64,000 bases of DNA from Streptomyces sp. F63 (GCF_018070345.1 NZ_JAGPXX010000006.1:62001-126000), one strand, 5' to 3'. Positions 18,501 to 22,817 are shown, counted from the stretch's first letter. A program made the numbers and translations. The notes: a model not told the origin generated them from the letters alone.

Positions 18501-19904
18501 GTCCTCGATGACCTGCTCCAGGAAGCGGATGAAGTGCCGGACCATCCGCTGCACGGTGTCCCGCTCGAAGAGCGAGGTGGCGTACACCATCTGACCCTCG
18601 AGCGTGCCGTCGGCCGTGGAGTTGACCTGCAGTTCGAGGTCGCACTTGGCCACGCCGCCGGTGGCCGTGACGGGCTCGACACCGAGCCCCGGCAGCTTCA
18701 CGCTCTCGCCGCCGCGCTCATGGAGGGTGAACGCCACCTCGTACAGCGGGGTGCGGGACATGTCCCGTTCCGGCTGGAGCTCGTCCACCAGGCGGGCGAA
18801 GGGGACGGCCTGGTGCTCATAGGCAGTGACCAGGTTCTCGCGGGCCTGCTCGATCAGCTCGGCGAACGAGGGGTCGCCCTCCCAACGGGTACGCATGACG
18901 AGGTTGTTGATGCCGTAGCCGATGAGGCCCTGGAGTTCGGGACGGGTGCGGCCGGAGACCACCGTGCCGACGGGGATGTCGCTCCGGCCGGTGTAGCGGG
19001 CGAGCACGGCCTGGAAGACGGGGAGCAGCACGGCGAAGGGTGTCGTGTTGTGCTGGAGACCCAGTTCGCGGACCTTCTCGGAGAGCCCGTCGGGCAGGAC
19101 GAAGGGCACATCCGCGCCTTGGTGTCCCCGGTGGGCCGGACGGGGCAGGTCGGTGGGCAGGTCGAGCGGGGTCGTGCCGGCGAGCTGCTCCCGCCAGTAG
19201 TCCAGGTGCCGGGCGAAGGCCCGGCCGCTCTCCTCGGCGCGCTGCCATGCGGCGTAGTCCGCGTACTGGACGGGAAGGTCCGGCAGGGACGGGTCCCGCC
19301 CGTTCGTAAACCCTTCGTACAGGGCCCCGAGTTCCCGCATGAGGACGTTCGTCGACCACGCGTCGAAGGCAATGTGGTGGACGACAATGCTGAGGACGTG
19401 GTCATCGTCCGCGAGCCGCAGCAGGTGTGCCCGCACGGGCCACTCGTGCTCCAGGTCGAAGGGGAGGACCGACATCCGCGTCACGAACTCGGCGGCGTGC
19501 GCATCCCGTTCGCCCGCGGACCCCGTGGGCCGCTGGTCCACGGGCAGTTCGACGGCCGAGGGCGCGTCGATGACCTGGGCCGGTTCACCGTCCACCGACT
19601 CGTAGCGGGTGCGCAGCACTTCGTGCCGCTCGATCAGTGCGCTCCATGCCCGTTCCAGCGCCGAGGTGTTGAGCGTGCCCCGTAGCCGGAAGGCGAGCGG
19701 TACCAGGAATTCGGCGCTCTCCGGGTCGAGCCGGTTGAGGAACCACATCTGCTGCTGTCCGTACGACAGCAGCAGCGTCCCGGACCGGTCGGCGAGGGGG
19801 ATGGCCGGGCGGCGGCCGCGGGGACGTCCACCGCCGAGCCGTCGGCGGAGGAGCTTCTCCTGAAGGGCGTCGACGTCTGTCCGCTGCTCTTTTCCGACGC
19901 TCAT
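1..19904 (-). CDS. Six-module nonribosomal peptide synthetase with fused beta-lactamase-like C-terminal domain (3' end off the window)
   Basis: A single open frame starts at ATG 19902-19904, with GGAAG/GAAGAG upstream, and continues through position 3, so at least 6,634 residues are encoded. The domain order is C-A-T six times, then a beta-lactamase/PBP-like domain. The phosphopantetheine serines fall at about residues 1069, 2131, 3196, 4259, 5347 and 6402; all their codons lie in the same frame, so I see no frameshift. No epimerisation, methylation or oxidation domain is visible. The product would be a peptide of about six residues assembled on cytosolic thioester carriers. The first domain is a condensation domain with no upstream carrier in this protein, so the chain is either N-acylated or received from another synthetase. 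MbtH, PPTase, type II thioesterase and exporter genes lie directly upstream on the same strand. The peptide product is not identified. Confidence 0.95.
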   Translation of the reverse strand, partial: MSVGKEQRTDVDALQEKLLRRRLGGGRPRGRRPAIPLADRSGTLLLSYGQQQMWFLNRLDPESAEFLVPLAFRLRGTLNTSALERAWSALIERHEVLRTRYESVDGEPAQVIDAPSAVELPVDQRPTGSAGERDAHAAEFVTRMSVLPFDLEHEWPVRAHLLRLADDDHVLSIVVHHIAFDAWSTNVLMRELGALYEGFTNGRDPSLPDLPVQYADYAAWQRAEESGRAFARHLDYWREQLAGTTPLDLPTDLPRPAHRGHQGADVPFVLPDGLSEKVRELGLQHNTTPFAVLLPVFQAVLARYTGRSDIPVGTVVSGRTRPELQGLIGYGINNLVMRTRWEGDPSFAELIEQARENLVTAYEHQAVPFARLVDELQPERDMSRTPLYEVAFTLHERGGESVKLPGLGVEPVTATGGVAKCDLELQVNSTADGTLEGQMVYATSLFERDTVQRMVRHFIRFLEQVIEDETIRLSRVGILDESEYALVSGAPRTERPVTRTVHELFEEQAARTPDAVAVTAGGESLTYAELDHRANRLAHHLRTLGARPETLIGVCLPRGTDLIPTLLGVLKSGAAYLPLDPANPADRLAYILRDANAPIAVTTPDTLPLLQDIHDGTLVILHPDQQEPTTRPATTPTPAPDPKPNPNPNPNPAPNPAPGPDNTIYVIYTSGSTGRPKGVTLTHTNVARLITTAQEHYAFDHTDVWTMTHSYAFDVSVFEMWGALLHGGTLVVVDHDTARSPDDLLDLLTEHHVTVLSQTPSAFRSLVTAAADNDQRIARLALRHVVFAGERLELAELTPWTGRLGLEAPALVNMYGITETTVHTTYHRITPRDIAGAGNPIGHPLGDLTVRLLDPYGNLVPLGVPGEIHVGGPGVARGYLNRPELTAERFVPDPFGPPGARLYKSGDLARRRPDGSLDFLGRADDQVKIRGYRIELGEIETTLTTHPGLRDAVVIAREDTPGDKRLVAYLVPTGDTTPDTAELREFLGHTLPDYMVPAAYVTLDAIPLTANGKLDKRALPAPGQDAFARSAYIAPRTPVEEQLAAVWATALEVDRVGVHDSFFDLGGDSIRAVALVGALRDQGFGLSVRDVFDRRTVAELSELLTGRSAMPAEQLTLVEPFELISDEDRAALPDGIADAYPLSQIQTGMVIEMLADEDENHYHNCSCFRILDDRPFDFAAFRKAVALVVERHEMLRTSVHLTDFSVPLQLVHERAEAAVGVRDLGNLGEEELQAALREFVEAERADAFDLSVPALMRFHAHVTGGTAWWISVTECHPIMEGWSYHSLLMELLSCYRRIRDGLDPEPYERPAVRFADSVAGELASLASAEDRAFWRRITGDYEKLTLPSGWGDDTGAPRVKHHVQVSWADLEPALRALATKADASLKSVMLAAYGKVMSGLTDARTFHAGLVFDVRPEVTGADRVYGMYLNTLPLAFDRTPATWLELVRATFAREVETWEHRRHPLPAVQREIGGTQRLIDVFFNYQDFRQVDASLVDDRVGIDDSPTEFPLTISSRVKHIFLTADSWSLTLENTERIGAMFRAALEAMAADAEGDARGPLLPAEEHARLVGEWAVNPAEPVTGTVFELFEEQALRSPDALALVAGAERLTYAELDARANRLAHRLRELGVGSESVVGVLLDRGVDLVVGLLGVWKAGGAYLPMDPVFPAERVAHMLTDADAEVLLTQSVHRERPGEGFSGRTLLVDRDRASVDAQPSSAPERIADPDRLAYVIYTSGSTGRPKGVLVPHGGLAQHVRWAARELTGAGGGAPLFSSIAFDLVVPNLWAPLLTGQPVHVLPQDLDLGRLGEVLAAGAPYAFVKLTPAHLEVLTHQLSPAQAQRLAPLLVVGGEAFRRQTVRSWNELAPDTTLINEYGPTENSVGTTTWQVPGAERTGTLPDVMPIGRPLPGVAMYVLDERLQPVPAGVAGELYVGGGGLARGYLRRPELTAGRFVPDPYGPPGGRLYRTGDIVRLLPDGSADFLGRGDGQVKIRGYRVELGEIEAALGDHPRVSDARVLLREDVPGDKRLVAYLVPDGESAPDPAGLHTLLGRTLPDYMVPSAFVVLDSIPLNANGKVDQRALPAPGGDAYARAGYTAPRTPLEERVTAVWSQVLGHGRLGVHDDFFDLGGDSIRAVALVGALRSERLDVAVRDVFAHRTVAGLCELLAGRTALTAGERESTAPFELISDEDRAKLPEGVVDAYPLSLVQTGMLVETLANRERGNYHNVNVYRVPDDRPFDAEAFTAAVRTVVTRHEALRTSVALNGYSVPMQLVHADVDVPIAVRDLGEPAEEEERRSMTAYVAGERTRVFDLAGTEPLLRVAAHVTAAGWLCTFTQSHAVMDGWSNQLFLVDLVRVYRRLRDGLEPEPYETPGVRFADSIAAELAALASADDRAYWETAVAEHAKAGIPAGWHGDLSAPAETIRAGVRFGDLEEPLRALAGAARTSVKSVLVAAFMKVMGQLTDEPAYHAGLVTHCRPEVSGSDRIYGTFLNTLPFPIDRSARTWRELVRQVSDREIEAWPHRHFPMPAIKRDEGGRLVDVFFSYLDFHRMDAEEAEDGWGLNDAPNEFALTVTALGGVLSLRSTSHTLSQANADRIAGMFRAVLEAMAADADGDARAVYLSEGERERLLACRPAAPAAPVTRTVHEVFEERAAQTPDAVAVVAGGESLTYGEVDVRANRLAHHLRALGAGPEHLIGVCLSPGADLIPTLLGVLKSGAAYLPLDPANPADRLAYVLDDAGASAVVTETEHLPLVGDLHDGPLVVLDRDRGELAAQPATAPVPGPGPDNAVYVIYTSGSTGRPKGVILTHSNVIRLFTALRERYAFDHTDVWTMTHSYAFDFSVWEMWGALLHGGTLVVVDHDTARSPDGLLDVLAEHGVTMLSQTPTAFGSLVALAAEGDERIARLALRHVVFGGEKLEFADLPPWTERLGLEAPALVNMYGITETTVHTTHHRVAEGDLAPGAGSPIGHPLGDLTVRLLDPYGNLVPLGVPGEIHVGGPGVARGYLNRPELTAERFVPDPFGPPGARLYKSGDLARRRPDGSLDFLGRADDQVKIRGYRIELGEIETTLTTHPGLRDAVVIAREDTPGDKRLVAYLVPTGDTTPDTAELREFLGHTLPDYMVPAAYVTLDAIPLTANGKLDKRALPAPGQDAFARSAYIAPRTPAEERIAAVWRDVLGVDAVGVHDSFFDLGGDSIKAVALVGALREELLDISVGDVLTHRTVGELGELLAGRAGLASGDEPVRPFALISDEDRAALPDGLADAYPMSRVQVGMTVEMLGGGAYRSFISYRVSDSHAFSEAALREAARIVVGRHEMLRTSFDLRSCSVPMQLVHTEAEAPVTLHRLSATASGADGAPSAELMSLLGAERDAGFELGRAPLLRIAAYVGQDTEAGWWLSIARPHAITEGWSHNWLLTELIGLYRRLRDGLEPEPYDAPAVRYADYIAAEMASLRSEDDTAYWRQVVDTHTPFVLPDGWRGEAGAGESRDLKVPLDDIEDSLRDLATRLRVSVKSVLLAAHVKVMSQLTESPAFQVGLVCDARPELAGADRVYGMHLNTVPFPVDRSARTWRELISRVFDREAELWPHRRYPFPAMQHDWHGGRLVNVAFNYVDLPRLEGPAPGGAPADARADARFGVSQTEFDITLHGRGDRLNLTTNTAVVSRADGERLRGMYRAVLEAMAVDADGDARATYLPDGERGLLLDELTATRCDPVGLRVPEEFQRRAAATPDAVAVVTDTSVTTYQELNVRANRLARRLQELGVGPDVVVGICLERSPELVLAVLAVLKSGGAWLPLDPEAPADRLGFMLDDAAVRLVLTRRDLTAAVRRDDGPEIVLLDDERTCSGQPSTDLGPTAADDDLAYVIYTSGSTGRPKGAMVRRDGMGNHLLAKIEDLGLGPADGVVFNAPPAFDISVWQMLAALVTGGRVRVVDGDAALDPGGLFGRVAEEGISVLEVVPSLLRTGLDFWDAGAPAPRLPRLRRLVVTGEALPAELCHRWLDRYPDIPLVNAYGPTECSDDVTHAVVSGPPGDDRVPIGTPVRNTRLYVLDEWLQPVPVGIPGELYVGGAGVGRGYLGRSALTAERFLPDPYGPPGARLYRTGDLAAWRADRALDFLGRVDDQVKIRGHRIELGEIEAACTAHPEVRQAVVAVRDERLVGYFTARDERPLPPEELRERLARTLPDYMLPAAFVQLTAIPLTPNGKVDKRALPAPDDESFVRGEYVAPRTESERRVAEVWRDALGIERVGVRDGFFDLGGDSIRAVALVGALRADGVDIAVRDVLEARTVERLCELIADRDGLTPADQTFTEPFALISGEDRARLPGGIVDAYPLGRTQLGMIIEMSDGDRDRNPYHIINTFRVVDDKPLDPDALRAAAAVLAARHDVLRTSFHLTGYSVPMQLVHATAEIPVHVHDVRGLDEEQLTEARFALLREQRAETFDVERAPLFRILAHEESDEAWWVTFTQSHAITEGWSYHQLLVELLDCYRALRDGAEPEPYERPDVRFADAIAAELESLDSADDRAYWRRITSEHAPVALPPEWAGETDELLYNEVPFDDIADQLRELAAAARVSLKSVLLAAHMKVLGQITDEPAYHAGLVVDTRPEVAGADRVLGMYLNTLPFAVDRSARTWRDLVARVYDREVELWAHRRFPMPVVQHEWGGGRLINVYFNYIDFHQVDTDRVAGETRMTSATNEFDLTVFNRGNRLHVNTRDSVMTRDHAKRLAGMYRAVLEAMAADPDGDARTTCLPAGEREELLAQATAAAGTTAASRTAVEKCVHELFEEQAARTPDAVAVTAGGESLTYAELDHRANRLAHHLRTLGARPETLVGVCLPRGTDLIPTLLGVLKSGAAYLPLDPANPADRLAYILRDANAPIAVTTPDTLPLLQDIHDGTLVILHPDQQEPTTRPATTPTPAPDPKPNPNPNPNPAPNPAPGPDNTIYVIYTSGSTGRPKGVTLTHTNVARLITTAQEHYAFDHTDVWTMTHSYAFDVSVFEMWGALLHGGTLVVADHDTARSPDDLLDLLTEHHVTVLSQTPSAFRSLVTAAADNDRRVKQLSLRAVIFAGERLETGELRPWTERLGLARVALVNMYGITETTVHTTYHRITRRDLEPSAGNPIGRPLSDLTVHLLDPYGNLVPNGARGEIHVGGPGVARGYLNRPELTAERFVPDPFGPPGARLYKSGDLARRRPDGSLDFLGRADDQVKIRGYRIELGEIETTLTTHPGLRDAVVIAREDTPGDKRLVAYLVPSGRSAPDPGGLRDLLGRTLPDYMVPAAYQFIDRVPLTPNGKLDKRALPAPGRDAFARPAHIAPRTPVEERVAAVWRDALGVERVGVEDGFFELGGDSLKAVVVAGEMRAAGVDVTARAVLEHQTVAALCTLAAGGAVPAPPVPAVEPFALLAAADRDLVPDGVTDAYPLTRTQTGMLVEMLAGDGPRAYHRVSSMRVDPGEPFSREPFERALRELIRRHEALRTSVDTQTYSVPVQLVHATAEVPLRVVDLTGAEDDERDRAVRDLVDAESRTLLPHDTAPLLRLVVQRFADGGWQLTVTQSHLVVDGWTFAVFRAELLQLYRAFRDGAEPPPYDAPSVRFADTVAAELRALESEEDRAHWRNVVERHTRFTLPEGWGEDPGTVPRTHRVTVPLEALRPRLRELASAAAAPFKSVLLAAHLAVLSRLTPERYFHSGVVTHCRPEAPGAERVHGTHLNTLPFPAGPSAPTWRGLVREVFERELALWPHRHFPMPEIQHAFSGGSRLIDVYFSYEDFDGPGDGSGSPHGTAAQGFSHDEFPFTVTAHDTDLVLDFDRHVVGRAAGQRVAALYRGVLEAMAAGPDGDARAEVLPARERELLLTEWASRPGVEPAWAALDRFEEWAGRTPGAPAVTVDGETLSYAGLNTRANRIAHRLRAAGAGAGTTVALLLGRGADLLAALLATWKADAAYVPLDPSFPADRLTHMLADSGAAVVVTDTAGAETGWTFEGSCVLLDQERERIAQLPDTAPARQGADRDATAYVIYTSGSTGRPKGVEITHRGLANFLAHALDAYLAGGTDGAPLFSSPAFDMVVATMLTPLVGGAPVHVFPQGRDLGKLNDWLAAHAPFDFMEVTPGHLDLISCPPSGALARTLVVGGETVTPRHAEQAGELAGGGRVLNSYGPTETTVASNEFAVGTAQAGGAVPVGRPLPNVTAYVLDDLLRPVPRGVAGELYVGGAGVARGYLGHPELTAERFVPDPYGTPGARLFRTGDLARVRQDGNVVFLGRGDGQVKVRGHRVELGEVEAALTALPGVADARVVLHRDGGSGDARLVAHLVGDAVPVPADLRNALARSLPDYMIPAAFTTLEALPLDANGKLDRRRLPSPDDASFARRPYEAPVTATEKWLAGVWARTLSVGQVGRTDRFFALGGHSILVFRIIAEARHAGLPLSLLTLYRDDSVAAVAAAIDEAAAARAAAGPVRTGLAGRPEPAHRSARAATGGDLADDKVPGASLAVIEGGELVAVEHHGVRTSGGDEPVTDGTVFQVGSLSKLITAVGAVRLAEQGLVDLDEDVTRYLRSWTVPDGTVITLRGLLGHTAGLAPTPSAGQPRGDTLADLPGLLSGRRPDLHPPVRAELAPGSVFRKANVHFSVVQQVLMDVTGEHF
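640..3700 (-). other. NRPS module 6 (C6-A6-T6)
   Basis: C6 has SHLVVDG. A6 belongs to the same subfamily as A2 (LFSSPAFDMVV) and its code reads D-M-A-E-V-G-S-V-A-K, which I cannot assign. T6 reads ALGGHSIL with Ser about 6402, so its GGHS differs from the GGDS of T1-T5. A GGHS-type carrier next to the releasing domain fits a terminal module. Confidence 0.8.
4162..4475. repeat. NRPS identical tract, copy in module 5
   Basis: 314 bp matching 16,996-17,309 and 10,615-10,928. It ends where module 5 reads GCCCCGCG and the others read GCCGGGGA. Confidence 0.8.
4751..5570. repeat. NRPS internal long repeat, copy in module 5 (partner 17,582-18,401)
   Basis: About 820 bp, starting at GGTCGTTGTCGG, matches 17,582-18,401 at a constant offset of 12,831 bp. 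I saw three mismatches by eye, near 4,876, 5,420 and 5,452. It covers the N-terminal adenylation subdomain, including the D-V-F pocket residues. Confidence 0.85.
5098..5160. repeat. GGGTTC-type hexamer tandem repeat, module 5
   Basis: Repeats of GGGTTC / GGGGCC encode a Pro-Asn/Pro-Ala linker on the minus strand, just before the YTSGS motif of A5. The identical array lies in A1 (17,929-17,991). Confidence 0.8.
7050..10180 (-). other. NRPS module 4 (C4-A4-T4)
   Basis: C4 has PHAITEG in place of HHxxxDG. A4 carries YTSGSTGRPKG and AYGPTECSDD. Its pocket residues read D-I-W-E-V-T-A-D-D-K. The two acidic residues at the end may suggest a basic or polar side chain, but I do not recognise the code. 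T4 has LGGDSI with Ser about 4259. A4 shares none of the long identical tracts seen in modules 1, 3 and 5. Confidence 0.75.
10240..13370 (-). other. NRPS module 3 (C3-A3-T3), Thr-like code
   Basis: C3 has SHAVMDG, so the first His is Ser. A3 carries D-F-W-S-V-G-M-V-H-K, which agrees at 8 of 10 positions with the well-known Thr code DFWNIGMVHK; Thr or a related residue is a reasonable guess. T3 has LGGDSI with Ser about 3196. The A3 C-terminal subdomain DNA (10,420-11,003) looks identical to that of A1 (16,801-17,384), whereas the substrate-pocket half differs. Confidence 0.8.
10420..11003. repeat. NRPS identical tract, copy in module 3 (partner 16,801-17,384)
   Basis: 584 bp with no difference seen from 16,801-17,384 (offset 6,381). 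It covers the A-domain C-terminal subdomain up to the start of the T-domain linker. A 314-bp part (10,615-10,928) also matches 4,162-4,475 in module 5. Confidence 0.85.
13440..16590 (-). other. NRPS module 2 (C2-A2-T2), Asn-like code
   Basis: C2 has CHPIMEG where HHxxxDG is expected: the first His is Cys and Asp is Glu, but the second, catalytic His is present. A2 carries the code D-L-P-K-V-G-E-V-G-K, checked against the DNA at 14,560, 14,440, 14,350 and 14,290. This matches the published Asn code DLTKLGEVGK at 8 of 10 positions, so Asn or a close relative is the best guess. T2 has LGGDSI with Ser about 2131. A2 is of a different subfamily from A1, A3 and A5. Confidence 0.8.
16801..17384. repeat. 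NRPS identical tract, copy in module 1 (partners in modules 3 and 5)
   Basis: Matches 10,420-11,003 throughout; its 16,996-17,309 part also matches 4,162-4,475. The C-terminal A subdomains of modules 1, 3 and 5 are therefore homogenised. Confidence 0.85.
17582..18401. repeat. NRPS internal long repeat, copy in module 1 (partner 4,751-5,570)
   Basis: Partner copy of the A-domain tract of module 5. Both ends stop abruptly, inside the A domain and at the C/A junction, as expected of a conversion tract rather than whole-module duplication. Confidence 0.85.
17929..17991. repeat. GGGTTC-type hexamer tandem repeat, module 1
   Basis: Second copy of the Pro-Asn linker repeat. It has the same number of units as the module 5 copy, which argues for recent copying because such arrays change length quickly. 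Confidence 0.8.
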
Positions 19905-19998
19905 CTCTTCCAGTCCTTCCGCTGCCGCCGCTGTTGAGTGACCCATGGGTTTCCGGCGAAGGCCGGGGTTTTCTTGGATGTGCCGGAACAGCGAGAGG

Positions 19999-20217
19999 TC
20001 AGTTCCCCGCTGCCTGCTCCATACGACGGCGCAGGCTCAGCGGACGCATGTCCGTCCACACCTCACCGATATGCGCGAGGCATTCCGAGCGCTTTCCCTC
20101 GGTCCCCTCCGACCGCCAGCCGGCAGGGAGGTCCCGGTCCGCCCACCAGATGGAATACTGCTCCTCCTCGTTGACCACGACACGGTAGATCTGGCCGTCG
20201 TCCTGCTCGTCAGCCAT
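19999..20217 (-). CDS. MbtH-like NRPS accessory protein
   Basis: 72 residues, a typical MbtH length. The motifs NEEEQYSIWW, PAGW and WTDMRPLSL match the family signature, and the protein should bind and activate NRPS adenylation domains in the cytosol. The start at 20,217 (MADEQDD) is preferred over an upstream in-frame ATG because it has AAAGGG about 8 nt upstream and gives the family length. One oddity: the usual S-x-W-P reads S-I-W-W here. It lies 94 bp upstream of the NRPS gene and is very probably cotranscribed with it. Confidence 0.93.
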   Translation of the reverse strand: MADEQDDGQIYRVVVNEEEQYSIWWADRDLPAGWRSEGTEGKRSECLAHIGEVWTDMRPLSLRRRMEQAAGN

Positions 20218-20301
20218 GACAAACCCTTTCAAGAAGTCGCCGGGAAACGGCATACGGGTATTCCATATCCGGTCGATGAGTTTTCTCGGCGATCCGATAC
20301 T

Positions 20302-20322
20302 CCGTCTATACCGGAGCTATCC
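20302..20322 (-). promoter_or_regulatory. TATAG direct repeat upstream of mbtH/NRPS
   Basis: On the minus strand GGATAGCTCCGGTATAG shows GATAG and TATAG starting 11 bp apart, about 85-105 bp upstream of the mbtH start. The near-identical GGTATAGCGCGGGTATAG occurs upstream of the PPTase gene. Direct repeats with 11-bp period are typical of OmpR/SARP-type activator sites; that assignment is inference. Confidence 0.5.
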
Positions 20323-20328
20323 GGCCGG

Positions 20329-20382
20329 GAAGCCCTCCGGCCCGGAAACCGATCGATGTCGGGTTCCGGGCCGGAGGGCTTC
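20329..20382 (-). terminator. 19-bp perfect hairpin after the MMPL gene
   Basis: Arms 20,329-20,347 and 20,364-20,382 are perfectly complementary with a 16-nt loop. The hairpin lies 26 bp beyond the MMPL stop and before the mbtH promoter region. It probably ends the MMPL transcript, making mbtH-NRPS a separate unit. Confidence 0.75.
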
Positions 20383-20408
20383 GGACGTGCGTCCTGCGGG
20401 CGGATCGC

Positions 20409-22745
20409 CTAGCCGGTGTGCGCACCGCTGCCGGCGGTGACGGGGGCCGGCTGAGGCTGCTCGCCCTCGCCGGGCAGTCGGTTGAGCGGCCCCGGCAGGG
20501 TCCAGGCGCGCTCGCCGAGCATGGCCACGGCGGCGGGGAGCAGCACACCGCGCACGATGGTCGCGTCGATGAGGATCGCCACCGCCATCCCCACGCCCAT
20601 CATCTTGTTCTCGATGGCGGAGAGGGTGATGAAGACGCTGAACACCGCCGTCATGATGGCGGCCGCGCTGGTGACGACGCCCGCGCTGGCGGCGATGCCG
20701 CCGACGACGGCCTCCCGCGTGCCGGCTCCGGCCAGCTTGCGCTCCCGGATCCTGCTGAGGATGAAGATGTGGTAATCCATGCTCAGGCCGAACAGTACGA
20801 CGAACATGAAGAGCGGCAGCCAGCCGGCCACGCCTCCATACGGGGTGAAGCCGAGCAGCGAGCTGAAGGCGCCGTCCTGGAACACCCAGGTGAGCACTCC
20901 GTAGGCGGCACCCATGGAGAGCAGGTTCAGCGCGATCGAGACGAGGGGAATGGCCAGCGAGCGAAACACCACCAGCAGCAGCGCGAACGCCAGCAGGAGG
21001 ACGAACCCGACGACGAGCGCCGACCGCGAGGTGAGCTGGTCCTTGAAGTCCTCGGCGAACGCGGTCCGTCCGCCGACCGCGTAGTCGATGCCCTCGACCT
21101 CGCCGAGGGTGGCCGGAAGGGCGACCTCGCGCAGCCGCTCGAGTGCGGCATGGGAGACCTCGTCGGTGCCGCTGCCCGCCAGCGGAACGCGCACCATCAG
21201 GACGTCGTCCACCCGGACCGTCGAGACCGGGCCCGCCAGGTGACCGTCACTGCCGGCGATCTGCTGGTGGAGTTCGTCGACCGCCGCCTCCACCCGGGGG
21301 GTGTCCGGCCTCCCGCCGTCGATTCCCCAGACCGCGATCCGTGCGGGGGTCGGAGCGCCCGGGAAAGCCTCCTGCATACGGATCGCGGCGTCCACCGTCG
21401 GAGAGCTGCGGGGCAGGCTGTTGACGACGGCGGCGTCCTGGAGGCGCATGTCGACCGCAGGGGCCGCCATGACGAGCAGCGCGACCACCGCGGCGCCGCC
21501 CCACACCCTCGGACGCTTGACCACGGCACGCGCCAGCCGCTGCCAGCCGGGGGACTCGGCCACGGTCGTGCGGCGCTTGCCGAGCCAGGGGACGCGTCCC
21601 TTGTCGACGCGGTGTCCCAGAGCGGCGAGCAGGGCCGGCAGCACCGTCACGGAGGCGGTCATCGCCAGGCCCACCACGAGAGCCGTGCCGAGCGTCAGCC
21701 CGCGGAACACGTCGAGGCCGCTGAGGAGAAGCCCGCACAGGCACAGGATCACCGTGATGCCGGACACGATGACGACGTGGCCGGACGTGCGGGAGGCGAT
21801 GTGCAGGGACTCGGACACGCTGCGTCCGGCGGCCCGCTCCTCGCGCTCACGCCGCAGATAGAACAGGGAATAGTCGACGCTGACCGCGATGCCGATGAGC
21901 AGGATCATCGATGTGACGGCGCTGTTGACGGCGACCCACCGTTCCAGGACCGCGATGAGACCGAAGGTGCCCACGACGGTGGTCGCTGCCAGCAGCAGCG
22001 GGATCGCCGCCGCGACCAGGGCACCGAAGACGAAGAGCAGGATCACGAGGGTGACCGGCAGGGAGGTGCTCTCGGCGCTGGCGAAGTCCTTTTTGACGGC
22101 TTCGTCGACGGCGCGCGACAGGCTGACGTCACCGGCCTGCACGACGCGCACGTCCTTGTTGCGGGCGGCGACCCGTTCCACCGCCTCCGTCACGGAATCG
22201 AAATGCGCGGTCATCTTGTCATTCGGACCTGCCACGAAGAAGGTGACCAGGCCGGAGCGGCCGTCCTCCGAGATCTGTTGCTCCGAGCCCGGATTCAGCG
22301 GGGTGCGCAAGCCGGTGACCGCTCCCGGCGTCTTGCGGAACTCGGCCACCAGGTCCTCGGTGGCCTTGACGAGCGCAGGGTTGTCCGTGAACTCCCCGCC
22401 GCCGTCGCGCGGCTGGATGAGGACGTTCTCCAGGATCGGCTCGTAATTCTTCTGTGCCTCCACCACCCGCTTGACGTCGCCGGACTCACCCGGATCGTCC
22501 GTGATGGCACTGGACCCGGAAAATACGGCGCCGGCGAGCAGCGACACGATGACGAGAGCCAGCCAGCCGCCGATCGCCAGCGCGCGGTGCCGCATCGACC
22601 AGCCGGCGATCCGTTCGATGAACGCGCCCTGACCCCCACCGGAGGATAAGTCACCCTTCGCGGGTGTTTCCGGTGTCCGGCGGTCCCGCGGCCCGGTGAC
22701 GGAGCGGTCTCTCTCCGTAGTGACGTGCTTGCGCTTGCGCGGCAT
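20409..22745 (-). CDS. MMPL/RND-family membrane exporter
   Basis: 778 residues. A hydrophilic N-terminus of about 50 residues precedes TM1 (ALAIGGWLALVIVSLLAGAV). A long extracytoplasmic loop follows, then a block of TM segments, a second loop and a second TM block, the duplicated MMPL layout of about 12 TM segments. The segment LLIGIAVSVDYSLFYLRRERE resembles the family's D-Y motif in TM4, and GLSMDYHIFILSRIRE is its repeat. Such proteins export lipids and peptides using the proton gradient; here it probably exports the NRPS product or confers self-resistance. The start has GGAAGGA upstream. Confidence 0.9.
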   Translation of the reverse strand: MPRKRKHVTTERDRSVTGPRDRRTPETPAKGDLSSGGGQGAFIERIAGWSMRHRALAIGGWLALVIVSLLAGAVFSGSSAITDDPGESGDVKRVVEAQKNYEPILENVLIQPRDGGGEFTDNPALVKATEDLVAEFRKTPGAVTGLRTPLNPGSEQQISEDGRSGLVTFFVAGPNDKMTAHFDSVTEAVERVAARNKDVRVVQAGDVSLSRAVDEAVKKDFASAESTSLPVTLVILLFVFGALVAAAIPLLLAATTVVGTFGLIAVLERWVAVNSAVTSMILLIGIAVSVDYSLFYLRREREERAAGRSVSESLHIASRTSGHVVIVSGITVILCLCGLLLSGLDVFRGLTLGTALVVGLAMTASVTVLPALLAALGHRVDKGRVPWLGKRRTTVAESPGWQRLARAVVKRPRVWGGAAVVALLVMAAPAVDMRLQDAAVVNSLPRSSPTVDAAIRMQEAFPGAPTPARIAVWGIDGGRPDTPRVEAAVDELHQQIAGSDGHLAGPVSTVRVDDVLMVRVPLAGSGTDEVSHAALERLREVALPATLGEVEGIDYAVGGRTAFAEDFKDQLTSRSALVVGFVLLLAFALLLVVFRSLAIPLVSIALNLLSMGAAYGVLTWVFQDGAFSSLLGFTPYGGVAGWLPLFMFVVLFGLSMDYHIFILSRIRERKLAGAGTREAVVGGIAASAGVVTSAAAIMTAVFSVFITLSAIENKMMGVGMAVAILIDATIVRGVLLPAAVAMLGERAWTLPGPLNRLPGEGEQPQPAPVTAGSGAHTG

Positions 22746-22785
22746 GAACTAGGGTCCTTCCTGAAAGGAGCGATGCGCTGAGGAA

Positions 22786-22800
22786 CTCACCGTTGGTGAG
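22786..22800. promoter_or_regulatory. Inverted repeat CTCACC-GTT-GGTGAG upstream of the MMPL gene
   Basis: A perfect 6-bp dyad with a 3-bp spacer lies 41-55 bp upstream of the MMPL start. Size and position fit a repressor operator, possibly for the ArsR-type regulator encoded next door (inference). Confidence 0.5.
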
Positions 22801-22817
22801 GCGTTGCTTCTGTTTCG

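Larger units (their letters stand above)
16620..19904 (-). other. NRPS module 1 (C1-A1-T1)
   Basis: C1 spans roughly residues 20-470. Its active-site motif reads HHIAFDA (near 19,370), the only C domain in this protein with both histidines; the usual final Gly is Ala. A1 spans roughly 500-980 and carries YTSGSTGRPKG, YGITET and NGKLDK. The specificity positions read by eye against GrsA are D-V-F-S-V-A-M-V-H-K. I do not match this to a substrate with confidence. T1 carries LGGDSI with Ser about 1069. A Pro-Asn-rich linker lies just before YTSGS and is encoded by a GGGTTC-type hexamer repeat. Large parts of A1 are duplicated in modules 3 and 5. Confidence 0.85.

Noticed and set aside
15819..19685. 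1,288-residue open frame on the plus strand
   Set aside because: Same explanation: antisense to modules 1-2. It repeats stretches of the other shadow frames because the underlying A-domain DNA is duplicated.
20418..22649. 743-residue plus-strand frame opposite the MMPL gene
   Set aside because: It is His/Gln/Arg-rich with no domain; the minus strand encodes a clear MMPL protein.
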